A stretch of 64,000 nt of DNA from Vanilla planifolia. Lineage: Eukaryota > Streptophyta > Magnoliopsida > Asparagales > Orchidaceae. The DNA lies in the NCBI GenBank assembly GCA_023846275.1, contig JAIUJO010000158.1, forward strand, positions 343,528 to 407,527, given 5' to 3'. Shown here in pieces: positions 26,813-38,310 of this stretch (the first letter of the stretch is position 1; each line of letters begins with the position of its first letter). Below the pieces are notes generated by a model, which saw only the letters and a program-made list of their open reading frames with translations, made no database searches and had not been told where the DNA came from. A program made the translations under genes and the position numbers.

Positions 26813-27955
26813 ATGTTCTCGTTGATTGTTTTGAAGTTTTGGGCTATTCAAGGTACCAAATCAAAAGGTTATTTGTATCATATTATATGAGAACATAATG
26901 TTACAATGGTAGCATTACTAGAAAAAATAGATGAAAAGTTTGACAGGAGTCATGTGGATAGGTTATTGCAAAAAAAATAGAAGTTTCATACTCAGCCTTC
27001 TGCGAGGCTTTCAGAAGAGATTGTTCTGCTGTGGAGGGATTGGATTCTTATTGAAATCATATATTCCTCATCCAGATGATTTTTTTGTGCCAAAAATAGT
27101 ACGGTCGGAAGAAAGTGATGTTCTATTGTTTATGCTTTGAAGGATCACAAAAAGTGTAGAGATGTTTGGAACCACATTAGAAAAAGTGTTCAACACTCTG
27201 AGCCTTTTATGATTATTGGAGATTTTAGTGTACTTCTATCGTAGGAGGAAAAAAAGATGAGAAAAATAGGATATACTTGGTTTGTGCGCAATAGATATAC
27301 TTGGTGCCACAACAAAGCCAGAAATGCAAGGGACAGGTCAAATAGGACCTTTCTTAACGAAACAAGACTAAGTGCCTCTCCTGACACTACTGTTACTTAC
27401 TTCCCCTGTATTGGCTATGATCATTGCCCCATGTTGATCTCCTTTAAAGAAATGTTGTTTAACAAGATTGGGGAAGATTGCAATTCAAAAATGTGTGGCT
27501 TACATTCGGCAAGACTACAGAAATTATTCGTGGAGAATGGCATAGACATATAAGTAGGGACAAAATAACTTGTTTGTCAACAAACATTCAAAGGGCTATG
27601 GTTGCATTGAAAAGATAGAGAATAACTAAAATTGGTAATATTTATGAAAAACACAGGAAACTACAACTGCAAATATAAGAAATACAAATGAACGAATCAA
27701 ATTATGGACTCAATGAGAGGAAAAATAGTGCATGGGTTCAACATATTGAGGCATATCATAAGCTATTAGACTTGGAGGAGGCATGACAGTGGTAAAGAGC
27801 TATCATTCAGTGGGCTAAGATGGGAGACTATAATATTCACTTCTTTCATACTACTGTCACTGCAAGTTTCAAAAATAATTACATCTATGAGATGAAAGAT
27901 CATGGTGAGTAATTATGAAACTCACATAATGACTTCAAGAAATCCCTTATGAGTT
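26813..27955 (+). pseudogene. LINE copy A: ORF2 endonuclease relic, 3'-truncated
   Basis: Remnant of an L1-type ORF2, covering the N-terminal APE-like endonuclease that would nick target DNA for target-primed reverse transcription. Reading from ATG 26,813 through in-frame stops (26,888, 26,978 and later), a conserved order appears. First is LKFWAIQGTKSKGYL, equivalent to the first strand of the domain, then VTMVALLEKID with the catalytic-region Glu. Then come FMIIGDFSVLL near 27,210 (the GDFN motif with Asn changed to Ser) and, after a frameshift, RYTWCHNKARNARDRSNRTF and YDHCPMLI (the D-H-x-P motif). The nucleotide sequence from about 27,130 to 27,955 closely matches 61,635-62,520 (copy G), so both belong to one subfamily distinct from copies B-F. 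The copy stops abruptly where the 312-bp array begins. Many stops make it nonfunctional. Confidence 0.85.
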
Positions 27956-30900
27956 TCTTAGCATGTATTGCACCAACAATATTCTAGTTTTCTGTAGGCC
28001 ATAAATCATCCCACTTTACCAATTGCATTTAGTATATTTTGAAAATTTTGTCAAGGAAGAAGGCAAGACTACCAATAAGGAATCACCTCATCTATGTGAT
28101 AGTAGCTCTTACTAAGAAAATTCATGCAAAAAGTTACAATTTGGGATCCCCACAAGCTACGTGCAAAGGTTAACACTCAGCACGTGCGGAGAGGTCATCT
28201 ATCATGCTGAGAAATGGCCCTCTTGCATGCATGTAGTGCTTGGGTGTACACATAATACTAACAGTGCTTGACTAGGGCTAAAATCTAAAATGCACAAACC
28301 CTGGCACATATTACACCATCTATCTTCCACTTTGCTATAGGATGCACAGTAGCCTATATGCCCACTTCTAGATTATATATTACTACAATTCTATCTTGGA
28401 AGAAGGCAAGGGTAATAATAAGTAATCACCTATTCGTGCAACAGCAGCACTAAAAATACAAAAACAACTCACACATTGGGGTCCCCATATGTAGTTCCCG
28501 AGGTTGCCACTGAGTACGCTTGAATAAGCCTAAGGGTGTGCATTCAAACATGCCCTCACATGTGTACATAATGAACTAATATGTGCACAACACAAAGTAG
28601 CGCTCATTTAGTGCTACAACCCAAAAGGCTTAAATTCTTGCATGACCTATTTTCCACTTTGTTGTAAACGACACAACATCTCATATGCTCCTTATGACAG
28701 CATCCCACAGTGTTCAAAATCGCAAAAAAGTTGCACTTTGGGTTCCTACATGTCGTGCATGTAGGTTACTACTGAGCAAGCACGGATAAGACCTAGCATG
28801 GACCCAAACATTCCTCCACATGTTTAGTGCGCTACATGCTCGTAGGTCAGCAGTGCTCTACTAGGGCTATATTCTAAAATGCTTAAATTCTTGTACTTAT
28901 TACACATCCATATTCCACTTTGTTGTAGGCCACACATCATCCCACATGCCCACTTACCAATTATATATTACAACACCTCTATCCATGAAGGAGGAAAGAC
29001 TATCATTAGGTAGTCAACTAATCAATGTAGTAGTAGCCCACAGCATTAAAAATCGCAAAAAAAAGTTACACATTGTGGTCCCCACATGAAGCTTACATAA
29101 GTTGCTTTTGAGCACATTTGCATGAGCCAAACGTAAATGTAGAAATTCCTTTGCACGTGTAGTGCACTACCATGTTTGCAGCTCTAGTATTGCTCGACAA
29201 GGGTTGTAGCACAAAATGCTTATATTCCTACACTTATTGCACCATCCATCTTCCACTTTACTATAGGCCACACAGCATCCCATATGTTTACTTATCAGTT
29301 GTGTATTGCAATAATTCTATTTAGAAAGAATGCAAGACTACCCATAGGTAATCACCTTATTCATGAAGCAATAGCTCATAGTACTAATAATCCAAACAAA
29401 GTTACTCTTTGGAGTCCAAATATGTCACATGCATAAGTTGCCATTAAGCACATGGATAGGCTCCCATGTATACATGTAGGAGGGCCACTGAGTCTACATT
29501 AGCAATATTACATAAACAATAATGTGCATTACATTAGCCATCTTCCACTTTTCTTCATGTTGCAGCATCCCTTGTACGGACATGCTTATTGTATATTGTC
29601 AAAATTATGTCAAAGAAAAAGGAAAAACTACAAATAGGGAATCTGCTTATCCATGCAATAGTAGCCCGAAGTCATAAAAGTCTCCAAAAAAGTAACACTT
29701 TGGTGTCCTCACATGATGTGCATGTAGGTTGCCATCCAGTGTGCATGTACAAATAGACCCTACTTGCACATGCATTCCATCAGCATGCTCACAGTACCAG
29801 TAGTGCTCAACTAGAGCTACGGTACAAAACTCTTAAACTCTAGTGCATATTACACCATCCAATTTCCACATTGTGGTAGGTCACACAGCATCCCACATGC
29901 CCACTTGTGGATTACAGATTGTGGTAATTCTATTATGGACAAAGGCAACACTACTAGTAGGTAATCACTTAACCAATGTGGTAGCTAGCCACTGTGCTAA
30001 ATATCCCAAAAGAAGTTACATTATGGCATCACCACATGGCATGCACATAAGATTCTAGTAAGCATACACACATAGGACCCCAAGCATGCATGTAGAAAGG
30101 CCCCCACATGCACGTGTGGTGCACTAGCATACACTAAAGACACGGTAGAGCTCAGCTCTTGCTACAACCCAAAATTCATAAGCCCTTGCACACAGCGCAC
30201 CATGCATCTTCCACTTGTCTGTTAACTATACTATGTCCCACATGCCTGCTAGTAGATTATATATTATGCCAATTCTATCATGGATGAAGGTAATACTTCG
30301 AACAAGTAATCACCTAATCCATGGCACAATACTCTACACTACTAAAAAGGCTAAAAATCATTATATTTTGGGGTCTCCACATGTCATGCACATTAGGTAC
30401 TCTAAGCGCAAGCTGATAGACCTTAGAACACAGGTGCAGATGGACCCCCAATACATGTGGGTAGTACCCTAGTCTACACTTAGGTCCAACAGTGCTCGGC
30501 TAGTGTTATGGCACAAAATGCTTAAATTGTTGTGCATATTAAACCATCCTTCTTTCACTTTACTAAAAGGTACACAACATCCCACATGCCCACTTGTGGA
30601 TTTAATACTACCATAATTCTATCAAGAAGAAGGCAAGACTACCAAAAGGTAATCATCACAGTGTTAAAATCTCAAAAAAAAGTTACACTCTGGGTCCCCA
30701 CATGCCAAGCATGGAGGTTGTCACTAGTGCATACAAACACATCCAAGCATGCGCATAGTGCACACAACTCCAACAGTGCTCAGCTATGGCTACAAGACCA
30801 AATACTCAAATCCTTACACATATAGTACCATCCATCTTCGGCATTGTTAGAGGCCATACAATGTCCTACATGCCCACTTGTAGATTATATATTATGATAA

Positions 30901-31495
30901 TTCTTTTAAGAAAGAAGGTAAGACTGCAATAAGTGATGTCCCTACCATATGATAATAACTTGTAGCATAAAAATTAAAAAAATAGTTACACTTTGGGGTC
31001 CCCATATTCCACACACACAAGTTTCCATTGAGTAGGTGTAGATAGACACCCGTGAACATGCATAAGCAAGCCACCACTTACGTCAGTGCACTGGCACTAC
31101 ATTTTTAAACCAAAGCACATACTGCAGTAACAATCTTCCACTTTTTATAAGTAGCAAACTATTCCACATACCCAATTGTGGACTATATTTTACAAAATAT
31201 CTATCAAGGAAGAAGGAAAGACTACCAAAAGGTAACCACTTTATCCATACAACAGAAAGCCACTTTGTTAAATATCTTTACAAGTTACTTAGGAGTCCCC
31301 AATTGTCGTCAGCATAGGTTGTCATTTAATGCATGTAGACAGACCCCCATGCACATGTGGACAAGCCCTTGCATGTTCATAGACAAGCATTTACGAGCAT
31401 ACAAATTGTCCCCTATATGTATGCTCAGTGTACTACAACTTGCAGACAAGTTACCATGCATGCAAAGTGTTGTAGCGTGCTGAAAGCTTTGCCAG
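27956..31495 (+). repeat. Second tandem array: ~11 units of ~312 bp
   Basis: The anchor (c)atcttccacttt, with variants, recurs at 28,325, 28,652, 28,913, 29,251, 29,543, 29,864, 30,209, 30,553, 30,837 and 31,136. An earlier partial unit sits near 27,985. Spacings run from 261 to 345 bp. Each unit has the same order: the anchor; gccacacagcatcccacatg; ttgtggattatatatta; aaggcaagactaccaatagg; an A-rich segment before a ggggtccccacatg-like core; then gcatgcatgt-rich sequence and agtgctcgactagggcta. It is unrelated to the AT-rich satellite and clearly richer in G and C. The last unit (from 31,136) is the most diverged and ends near 31,495. The short open frames inside (29,843-30,058, 30,215-30,472, 31,178-31,483 and others) are the same unit read in different frames, so I do not call genes. 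Confidence 0.9.
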
Positions 31496-31872
31496 GTGCA
31501 CAGCTTGAGCCGCACTTTGCTATGGCGTTATCCTAAGTTGCACAAATCATAGAGCAAATTGGCACCCTTATATAACCACCATAGACACTACTTTAATGAT
31601 GTGAGAAACTAAGCCAACAAAAGTTTTAAAACCTTTTATAGAATTTAGTTGTTGTTTCACAAATTTGCTAATTAGATCATGACGATTTATAGAGATTTCA
31701 GAGTGAGGCATAGAACTTGCACTAAAAAAAAAGCCTTCAAAAGGCTCATCACATGACCAATTGCATAGTACCTACAAAAGGTTTCGTACAAGGTATATAA
31801 GTAGAGCTAAGTTGACCATGCGAGCTAAGTTGAGCAAATGAGCAAGTTCACATTTGTTAATAAACTTCATGG
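31496..31872. other. Unassigned spacer with a TATA-like motif
   Basis: No gene or recognisable repeat is seen. It lies between the 312-bp array and the 1.3-kb repeat. A tatataa at 31,794-31,800 is followed by a small direct repeat (gagctaagttga twice, about 31,804-31,838). This could be a promoter-like remnant of a mobile element, but position and motif alone do not show that. Confidence 0.4.
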
Positions 31873-33170
31873 ATTGCTACATTTCATAAGAGACAAATCT
31901 ACTACAATGTAGGGTTAGATCTTAGTGGATCATGGTAGCAAGGCCAGTCTACCACCTACGATGCCCCGTTAATTATTTAAGTAATATGTAAAGGATTCTA
32001 CCCATCATTCATTCTTATCATTTCTTATGGTGCCCGTGCCATCCAACATATTATGATAATTGCTAACCCATGGTCATGTGCCCTTGGGCTGCCAAGACCC
32101 TATTATAAGTTACAATTTAACAATAGGCTTAAGTGTCACATCTTAGCATGGATTTTGACTTAAAGATATTTAGCCATAATCATACACATGATAGCATCAT
32201 GTCATTGGCTTTTCAATCAAGCATGATGACCAATTATGTGAATCAATGATTTCTTATGAACTAAGGTTAATTACTATCATGACACATTCATTAGTAGGGT
32301 AAAACTAACCTACCTCAAGATGGTATAATCCTAGCTAACATTCCCTACTGATGGGCAAACAATCAAATACTTGGTGAATTCTACTTCATAATGATAGGAA
32401 GATTAGACATCGATGGATCACAAAGCAATGTCATTATGAATGCTTAGATACCACAAGCTAGTTATTCTTATGGTAACATTTTTGACACCTCTAACATCAA
32501 ATTTTGAAAATATAAAGGGCCAATAGTCCATTCTTTCATGTTTTTGTATTGGTACAAAAAAATCAGAATCAAATGAGCTTTTGCCCTCTTGTTCCACATG
32601 AGATTTCTATTTTTGTTAAGCTCATCTTAAGACACCTGTGTTATCTTTTAAAAGATGCATCACCCTAACCAAACTCCTCACTTGAAATGTATTATGCCCA
32701 AATTGACCAACTGAGGTAAGACTTGGAGTCAAAAGGAGGAGCTGGGCCCAACCTCTCTCTCATGAAATAACTAAAATATCATTAAAAGTAGTGGTATTTC
32801 AATTTTTTTGACACCTTAACTCCCACTTATGCTACACCTCTGAAGTCATTTCATAAAGTCAAATTAGAATCAAGCTCAATAGGTCTTCTTTCTTCATTAA
32901 TTTTATCAATCTCTTTTTTAGCTATGATTTTATCAGATAGTAGATAGGGATAGTGGGAGTCTTCTTAATCCATTCAAGCATATTATTAATTAGATTATGA
33001 GACATTTTTCTACCTTAAGAGAGTCATAATTATTACCATTAATTTCTTATGCTTGGTGGATATTCTTCACTGACATTCAAAGCACTTGGCAGAAATGACA
33101 TTGCGTGAGCATCCTCGAAGACCATTACAAGGCTTTATTTTAATTAAAATATCAGATTCTCTATGTATGT
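31873..33170. repeat. 1.3-kb dispersed repeat, copy 1 (LTR-like)
   Basis: This stretch matches 53,894-55,204 in the same orientation along its whole length, at roughly three bases in four by eye. Shared landmarks, in order, are gctacatttcataag, tggatc..tgg, cttagcatggatt, ggcttttcaa, acattcattaatagggtaaa, acacctctaac.tcaaattttgaaa, acacctgtgttatct, gtggtatttcaattt and gagcatcctc. It has no coding capacity. Length and full-length pairing would fit a solo LTR or LTR pair, but I see no convincing primer-binding site, polypurine tract, target duplication or gag-pol next to it. Its orientation as an element is therefore unknown. Confidence 0.8.
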
Positions 33171-33174
33171 ACCT

Positions 33175-36100
33175 ATTATGAGTCAATTGTTTGACTCATG
33201 GGGAAACATTGACAATAGATTTACGTGGTGCAATAGGGAGGAAGGATTTTCTAGAATATTGTAGAGGCTTGATAAAGTACTGATGAATCTCTATGGAATC
33301 CAAGATTTACCCATACCATGGTATCTCATTTGTTATGAATAAGATCAAACCACCACCCTTTGCTCATTGGATGGGTACATAATAGGGGATGGCCATTATA
33401 AGAAGGAACCAATTTGAGAGTGCTTGGCTTAGATTTCCTCAAACTATGGGTGTTGTGCAGAAAGTGTGGAACAAATCAGTTAAAGTAATCATATGGAGAG
33501 GCACTTTATGAAATTTTGTAGATCCTTAGTTTCCTTGAAAAGGTATAGCAAGATCAAGATGTGCAATCATATCTATAGGATTGGTAAAGTAGAAAATGAA
33601 ATTCAAGTTCTATAAATCAAGGAGTTTGAGGTGGGTCTAAATGATCAGGAGCACTTCTAGCTTGAACATTTTATTTCTTTTCATAGGGTGACTACACTTG
33701 AGTGCAGGTGGTGGTGGAAAAGAGCATAGGCTTAATGGGCTCACCTGGGGGACAATAACCCTAGGATCATCTATGCTACTGCAACTTCTAGGTGGAGGGA
33801 GAAGCATATACTACACTTGAAGGATGATAAGAGACAAGTGGTCAGTTCTATAGAAAGTATAAAATTTTTGTTGGCCAGCCATTTTAAGATGAAGTGGTGT
33901 AATAATGATGTGTACATCCTCCATTATAGTACCAGCCATTTAAATGCATTGAAAAGAAATATAAAGGAATGCTTATTATGTATGTTACTGAGGAAGAAGT
34001 CAAATGTGCAATCAGATCAATCAGAAAAAACAAGTCACCAGGGATGGATTGTCATAGTAGAGTTTGTGTATGGATACATAGATGCCAAAAGCTTGGAAGG
34101 ATACTCCCATTTTTCTTATTCCGAAAGTGTGAGGCATAGATAGACTGGAACAGTTTAGGCCTATAAACTTATGTAATGCTATATATAAAATTATGATAAA
34201 GATCTTGGTGGCAAGATTGAAGAAAGTTTTACCTTAGCTCATTACAAAGGAGCAAGGTGCATTGTGTTACGTAGATCTTTCCTAGATTAACATCTTCATT
34301 TTGTAAGAAATGGTAACTTGGATGTACCCTTCTACATCTAAAGAGGGTCTTATGGAAATCAAGATGGATATGAAACAAACATATGATAAGGTGAAACAAT
34401 AGTTTGTTATTGATATGATCACATTCTTGGGCTTTCCTTCACTCTTGTGTGAGTGGGCAATGCTTGTATCTCATCTTTGAGGTTTGGGGTGCTATTGAGT
34501 GGGGTTACTCTCCCATGGTTTCAATTTTATCATTCTAAGAGTTGAAGAACACATTTCAATATGGTGAATTAGGCTGCTTTCCTTGATAGATAGTATTGTT
34601 AAGATCAATTTAATGTTGACAACAATTCTAACTTTCTATTTAAGCAATTGTGTGGCATCAAAAGAGTTGATTAATGAGCTAGAAAAGATGTTTAAAAGAT
34701 ATTCATGGTATAGTGTAAATGATGGTCATGCAATGTATTATGTGGTTTGGAGATCGGTCACACTATCAAAGGAGGGGGAGGTTTAGGTATCCACGACCTT
34801 ACTATTTGGCAACTTTCTTTGACTATGAAGCAATGTAGGAGGATCTTGGTAAAAGAGGATTGTGTGTGGGTGGAGGTGATGAGGAGGAAACATTTAGTGG
34901 GAGAAAAGATGGAAGGTGTTCCATGAGGTGCATCACAAGCCCATAGACTCATTAAGGAGGCAATGCCATAAATGTTTCTAACTTTGTATAAAGAATTATA
35001 GAGGATATCAATGTGTGGTTTTAAAAATAATTGGCTTCGCTTTCTTCCAATTAATTGGTGGCCTACATACATAAATATGGAGGCTGAGTGGTCGAGCAAA
35101 GTTAAGGAATGCATTATTAAGCATGGGGAATGGAATGTGTGTAGAGTTAAGGCTTGGCCTAATGGTTATTGCTGATAGGGTGCTACATCATTGTTGGGCA
35201 TTAGATCAAAGGAAGGACCAGTTTCTGTAAGTGTAAATCAAAACCATGGAAGTGAATAATTCCAACCTTTACTCCATAATGATTCGAGCTAAAATTTTTT
35301 AAAATACTAGGGACTCATGGGCTGTTGTAAGTATGGTTGGATTTGGAAGCTTAAGATGAATCATAGACTGAAGCTTAAAATTCATTCCTACTTTAGCATG
35401 GTTGGTGAAAAGTAGAATTGCAAAGAATGATAGTTATTTTTTGGGCTACAATGAGACAAAAATAAAGTAAAATTTTTTGTGTGATTGCTAGAAAGCTAGA
35501 GAGATTTTGGACGTGCATTGTTTGAAGGAGGTTGCTATAGCTCTTGATCCAAGTAGGAATAGTAATATGATCTTACAAATTATTTATAGTAGCTTGGAGG
35601 CAAATAAATTGAAGCATGATGACATTATGAAGGAGGCTGCACTTGTTACAATAGCCTTCTAAGTCTTTTGGATCAATAAAAACTTGAAGAAACATAATGA
35701 GCAAGTCATGGACAATATTGTTTGGTTGAGAGAGATTCAACTTGACATGGGGATTGCATTTAAATCTTGCAATTTGGATTCATCCATGTCTTATGAGAGT
35801 CAAGACAACTTAGATGGTTTGAATGTAGCTTCAAATTGGGCTCCTCTAACAAGATGGATTGAAATAAAAAACTGTGATGTGGCTATTCGGAGTGTTGCTG
35901 TGGAGTTGGGGTTTTTTGTCAAAGACCACCTTAGTAAGCCACTCTTATTGTAGGAAGAAGTCTATATTCTTAGGCAAGCACTACTATGGAGGTCCACATC
36001 ATTTTAGAGGCCCTTAGTTTGCTCAATTTAAAGCTCAAGGCCTTTCATGCTATGGAGATCCAATCATATTCTACTATGGAAATTCAGTAGATTGGTGATC

Positions 36101-36380
36101 TTCTATGTCACCCTTCATGTGGAGGTAGATATAGAGATGCTCTCATGTATGTTTACAACATGGATGTTTTTTGGTTGACACATATATATAGGCAAAGCAA
36201 CAGTCCAATGAACTGGAAGATGCACCATGCATGTTCTTTTGATTTTTCTTGGGATTGGGGCATGCCCCTTCCCCAACCATTTTTTATGTTATTATTTTCA
36301 AACATTTCTTTGGTCCTTTATAGAGAAACTTTTTGTAGGCTGAGGCCATTATAAATTATTATCAAGGAATCCAAGATTTA
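33175..36380 (+). mobile_element. LINE copy B, 5'-truncated, internally deleted
   Basis: The first of four head-to-tail copies of one plant L1-type LINE family. It begins within the endonuclease region of ORF2, immediately after the 1.3-kb repeat, and runs through RT, linker and RNase H to a 3' end near 36,380 (aaggaatccaagattta). That end matches the ends of copies C and D. The next leader (copy C) begins at once, without a poly(A) tract. About 0.4 kb is missing inside the RT near 34,520. Confidence 0.85.
33200..36215 (+). pseudogene. LINE copy B ORF2 relic (endonuclease end, RT fingers, RNase H)
   Basis: ORF2 would encode the endonuclease/reverse transcriptase of a non-LTR retrotransposon. 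Visible pieces, across several frames, begin with NRFTWCN near 33,214 (endonuclease C-terminus). The RT entry segment follows at 33,981-34,049 (YVTEEEVKCAIRSIRKNKSP), then a motif-A equivalent DMKQTYDKV near 34,365. The sequence then jumps near 34,520 from the equivalent of the pre-motif-B loop straight to the post-YADD region, so the catalytic YADD and motif B are gone. Downstream, 34,583-34,786 and 35,684-35,953 keep short open stretches. The RNase H start is at about 35,839 (WAPLTRWIEIKNCDVAI). Stops and frameshifts are frequent. It is nonfunctional as RT regardless of the stops. Confidence 0.85.
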
Positions 36381-36851
36381 GCCTTGCGGTAGAGGCACTA
36401 CGCGAGACTTGTAGACTATGGCAAGCTATGAGAAGTGCACGTTTCACTTGTGTGTGCACGTAAGGAATTCAAATTTGCTGTCTGTACACTACGAAGGATG
36501 CCATGCATTTGGGATTTACCTACTAGTGTAACAGTTCATTTTATTCATTGCTATAGTAATGGTGAGGAAATTTCAACTATGAAGGTCATCTATACACCCA
36601 TAATTTTAAATTTCATATTGTTGTCTTTTTGTTTTGTTGAGTTGCTATGTGGAAATATTTTACTATTGCTACTACAAGTGTTTTCTATGGCTATTTCAAG
36701 TGATTTGCTATTACTATTACCCTCTTATGGTTTAGTTGTCTATTTAATTACAAGGCTGTTGTGTTGTGTTGCTAGGAATTATGTTTCTTTCTCTGCATTA
36801 TATTTGGGAAAGTGTTGAAAATTGCTGGAAGTGAGTCTTCAAATGAGCAGG
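36381..36851 (+). promoter_or_regulatory. LINE copy C 5' leader
   Basis: Homologous to the leader of copy F (about 58,840-59,427) and in part to that of copy D. It starts with one monomer-like segment (gtagaggcactacgcgaga to about 36,500) that is present about three times in copy F. A pyrimidine-rich stretch encoding a hydrophobic frame follows, then ORF1. In LINEs the 5' untranslated region carries the internal promoter; that role is inferred from family knowledge and no promoter motif is proven here. Confidence 0.5.
36498..36818 (+). CDS. Candidate leader ORF upstream of LINE ORF1 (copy C)
   Basis: An open frame of 106 codons from ATG 36,498, ending 33 bases before the ORF1 ATG. The frame stays open further upstream to 36,435 without an ATG. 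The product is strongly hydrophobic in its second half, with Leu-rich runs (NILLLLLQVF; SDLLLLLPSYGLVVYL) consistent with one or two membrane segments. The same frame is recognisable in copy F (ATG 59,075, one stop at 59,183, hydrophobic continuation at 59,195-59,383). A shorter form, from the internal ATG equivalent to 36,579, is in copy D (44,352-44,471). This shared frame is unexpected for plain leader sequence, but the pyrimidine richness alone would also give hydrophobic codons. I do not recognise a protein family, and expression is unproven. Confidence 0.25.
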   Translation: MPCIWDLPTSVTVHFIHCYSNGEEISTMKVIYTPIILNFILLSFCFVELLCGNILLLLLQVFSMAISSDLLLLLPSYGLVVYLITRLLCCVARNYVSFSALYLGKC

Positions 36852-38310
36852 ATGGCTAGCAATAAAACATGCAAAAGCAACAAGAAAGGTAAAGGAAACA
36901 AATATGTATTTGTAATGGTAAATGAACTATTGGTAGGCAAATACAACCATAATGTAGGTTTAGCTAACAGAGGTTTCTTTTTAGCTTTTTCTATAGTTGA
37001 ATGTGAGGTGGTTGTGGAGTAGAATTAAAGTGATATTTCAATAGAATCTACTTTAGCTGAGATTGGCATGTGCATGCAAATTTTTAGAGATGTTGATGAG
37101 TTCAACTCATACATGGAAAAGAATGAAAATGTGGGCAAATCATTATGCTTAACTAGTAGTAGTAGGGATAAAAATAATTCTATGAATGTGGGTGCTAAAA
37201 TACTAGAGAATACAAAATGTGCAGCTGAGAGGAATGAGACTAAGGACTAGGTGATCCAATGCAACTTGAATAAAGCCCCAAAAAGTGGCCATATACAACA
37301 CCTTCCAACTAATGCAAGCTGGGATGAGTTTGGATGGATGATGCGGTGCAGGTATTGGGGTATGGTGATGGGCAAAATGGGAAATTTCTAGCAAAGTAAG
37401 CTTCAAGGATGCTTTGGTAACTGAAAGAACTTCTAATGTTGCAAAACTAGCATCTACAGAATGGCCTTCACACATTGATGTGAATGAAATTGCTACAAAT
37501 ATGGTTGATTATGTTGTCCAAGATGAGATCATTATATCAAATTTGGCATGTAGTAGGTGCAAGGAGTTCCATAAATTTGATCTGATCGGGAGGGTCTACG
37601 GCAACAACCTCCCTATTTTACATTATTGCAATGCTTTTATAACATAGATGGTGGCATTTTAAAACCTTTAGAATACTAGATCTCTCATCAAGTTGCTTTA
37701 TCAGTATTTTGATTTGATAGAAGTTAGAAATGTAGTGTGGCTTGGGAACCTTGATAGGTTGCTGGGCAAATAATAGGGTTGGATTTTTCGACCCCTAATT
37801 TGAGGTCGAGTGCCACGATAGTGATGTGTGCCCTAGTATGGGCTAAATTCTTTGTCCTTTCATTATTGTATTGGGATAAGAAAATATCATACACATTGCA
37901 AAAACCATAGGAGAGCCAATCCTACTTGATGGTTGGCCACTTATCTATAATGATCATCTTTTGCAAGACTTTATGTGAGGTTAGATCTATGCAAACCATT
38001 AAATCCAAGAATGTGGCTAAGCAAATAATTGAGGAAAACTAACAAATCTTTTGACTATAAGAGCATTCCTTGGATGTGCATTTCTTTGAGCCAAGTTGGA
38101 CATTACATGAAGTAATGCTCCATTGGTAGGAAACTTGTTGATTTGTTAAGAGAATTGGAGGAGAATGTTGCATGAAAAAATTTTGAGATTGATAAAGCAA
38201 CTCAAGGTAGTTTGGAACTCAACATTTTGTTTGTTGAGAACTCAAAATACTAAAGAATACTTTTGGTTAGAATGGGTGGGAGCAAAAATGTGATTTTTAT
38301 TTGAACCATA
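36852..38310 (+). pseudogene. LINE copy C ORF1 relic (DUF4283-like plus decayed CCHC knuckle)
   Basis: ORF1 of plant L1 elements encodes a gag-like RNA-binding protein that packages the element RNA. The start ATG at 36,852 is chosen because the same N-terminus appears at four copies (MASNKTCKSNKK here; MATSKACKSNKK, MTSNKTCKSNKK and MDGSKLSKVKKK elsewhere). The first frame stops at 37,022, and further stretches are open at 37,068-37,250 and 37,414-37,647 (EWPSHIDVNEIATNMVDYVVQ). The DUF4283-like region follows (FDLIGRVYGNNLP near 37,580; a segment like ARLYVRLDLCKPLN near 37,975). The knuckle at 38,077-38,118 reads C-I-S-L-S-Q-V-G-H-Y-M-K-stop-C, so its second Cys is lost and a stop precedes the last. 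It is nonfunctional. Confidence 0.8.

Noticed and set aside
29843..31483. Several open frames of 61-101 codons on both strands
   Set aside because: They are different reading frames of the same ~312-bp tandem unit. Similar phrases such as HMPTCG recur only because the DNA repeats.
27956..31495. CRISPR-like array
   Set aside because: Repeats are whole ~312-bp units that vary along their length, not short identical repeats with unique spacers, and the context is eukaryotic.
34758..35114. 118-codon minus-strand open frame
   Set aside because: Antisense to the RT-to-RNase H linker of LINE copy B, which aligns with copies C and D on the plus strand.
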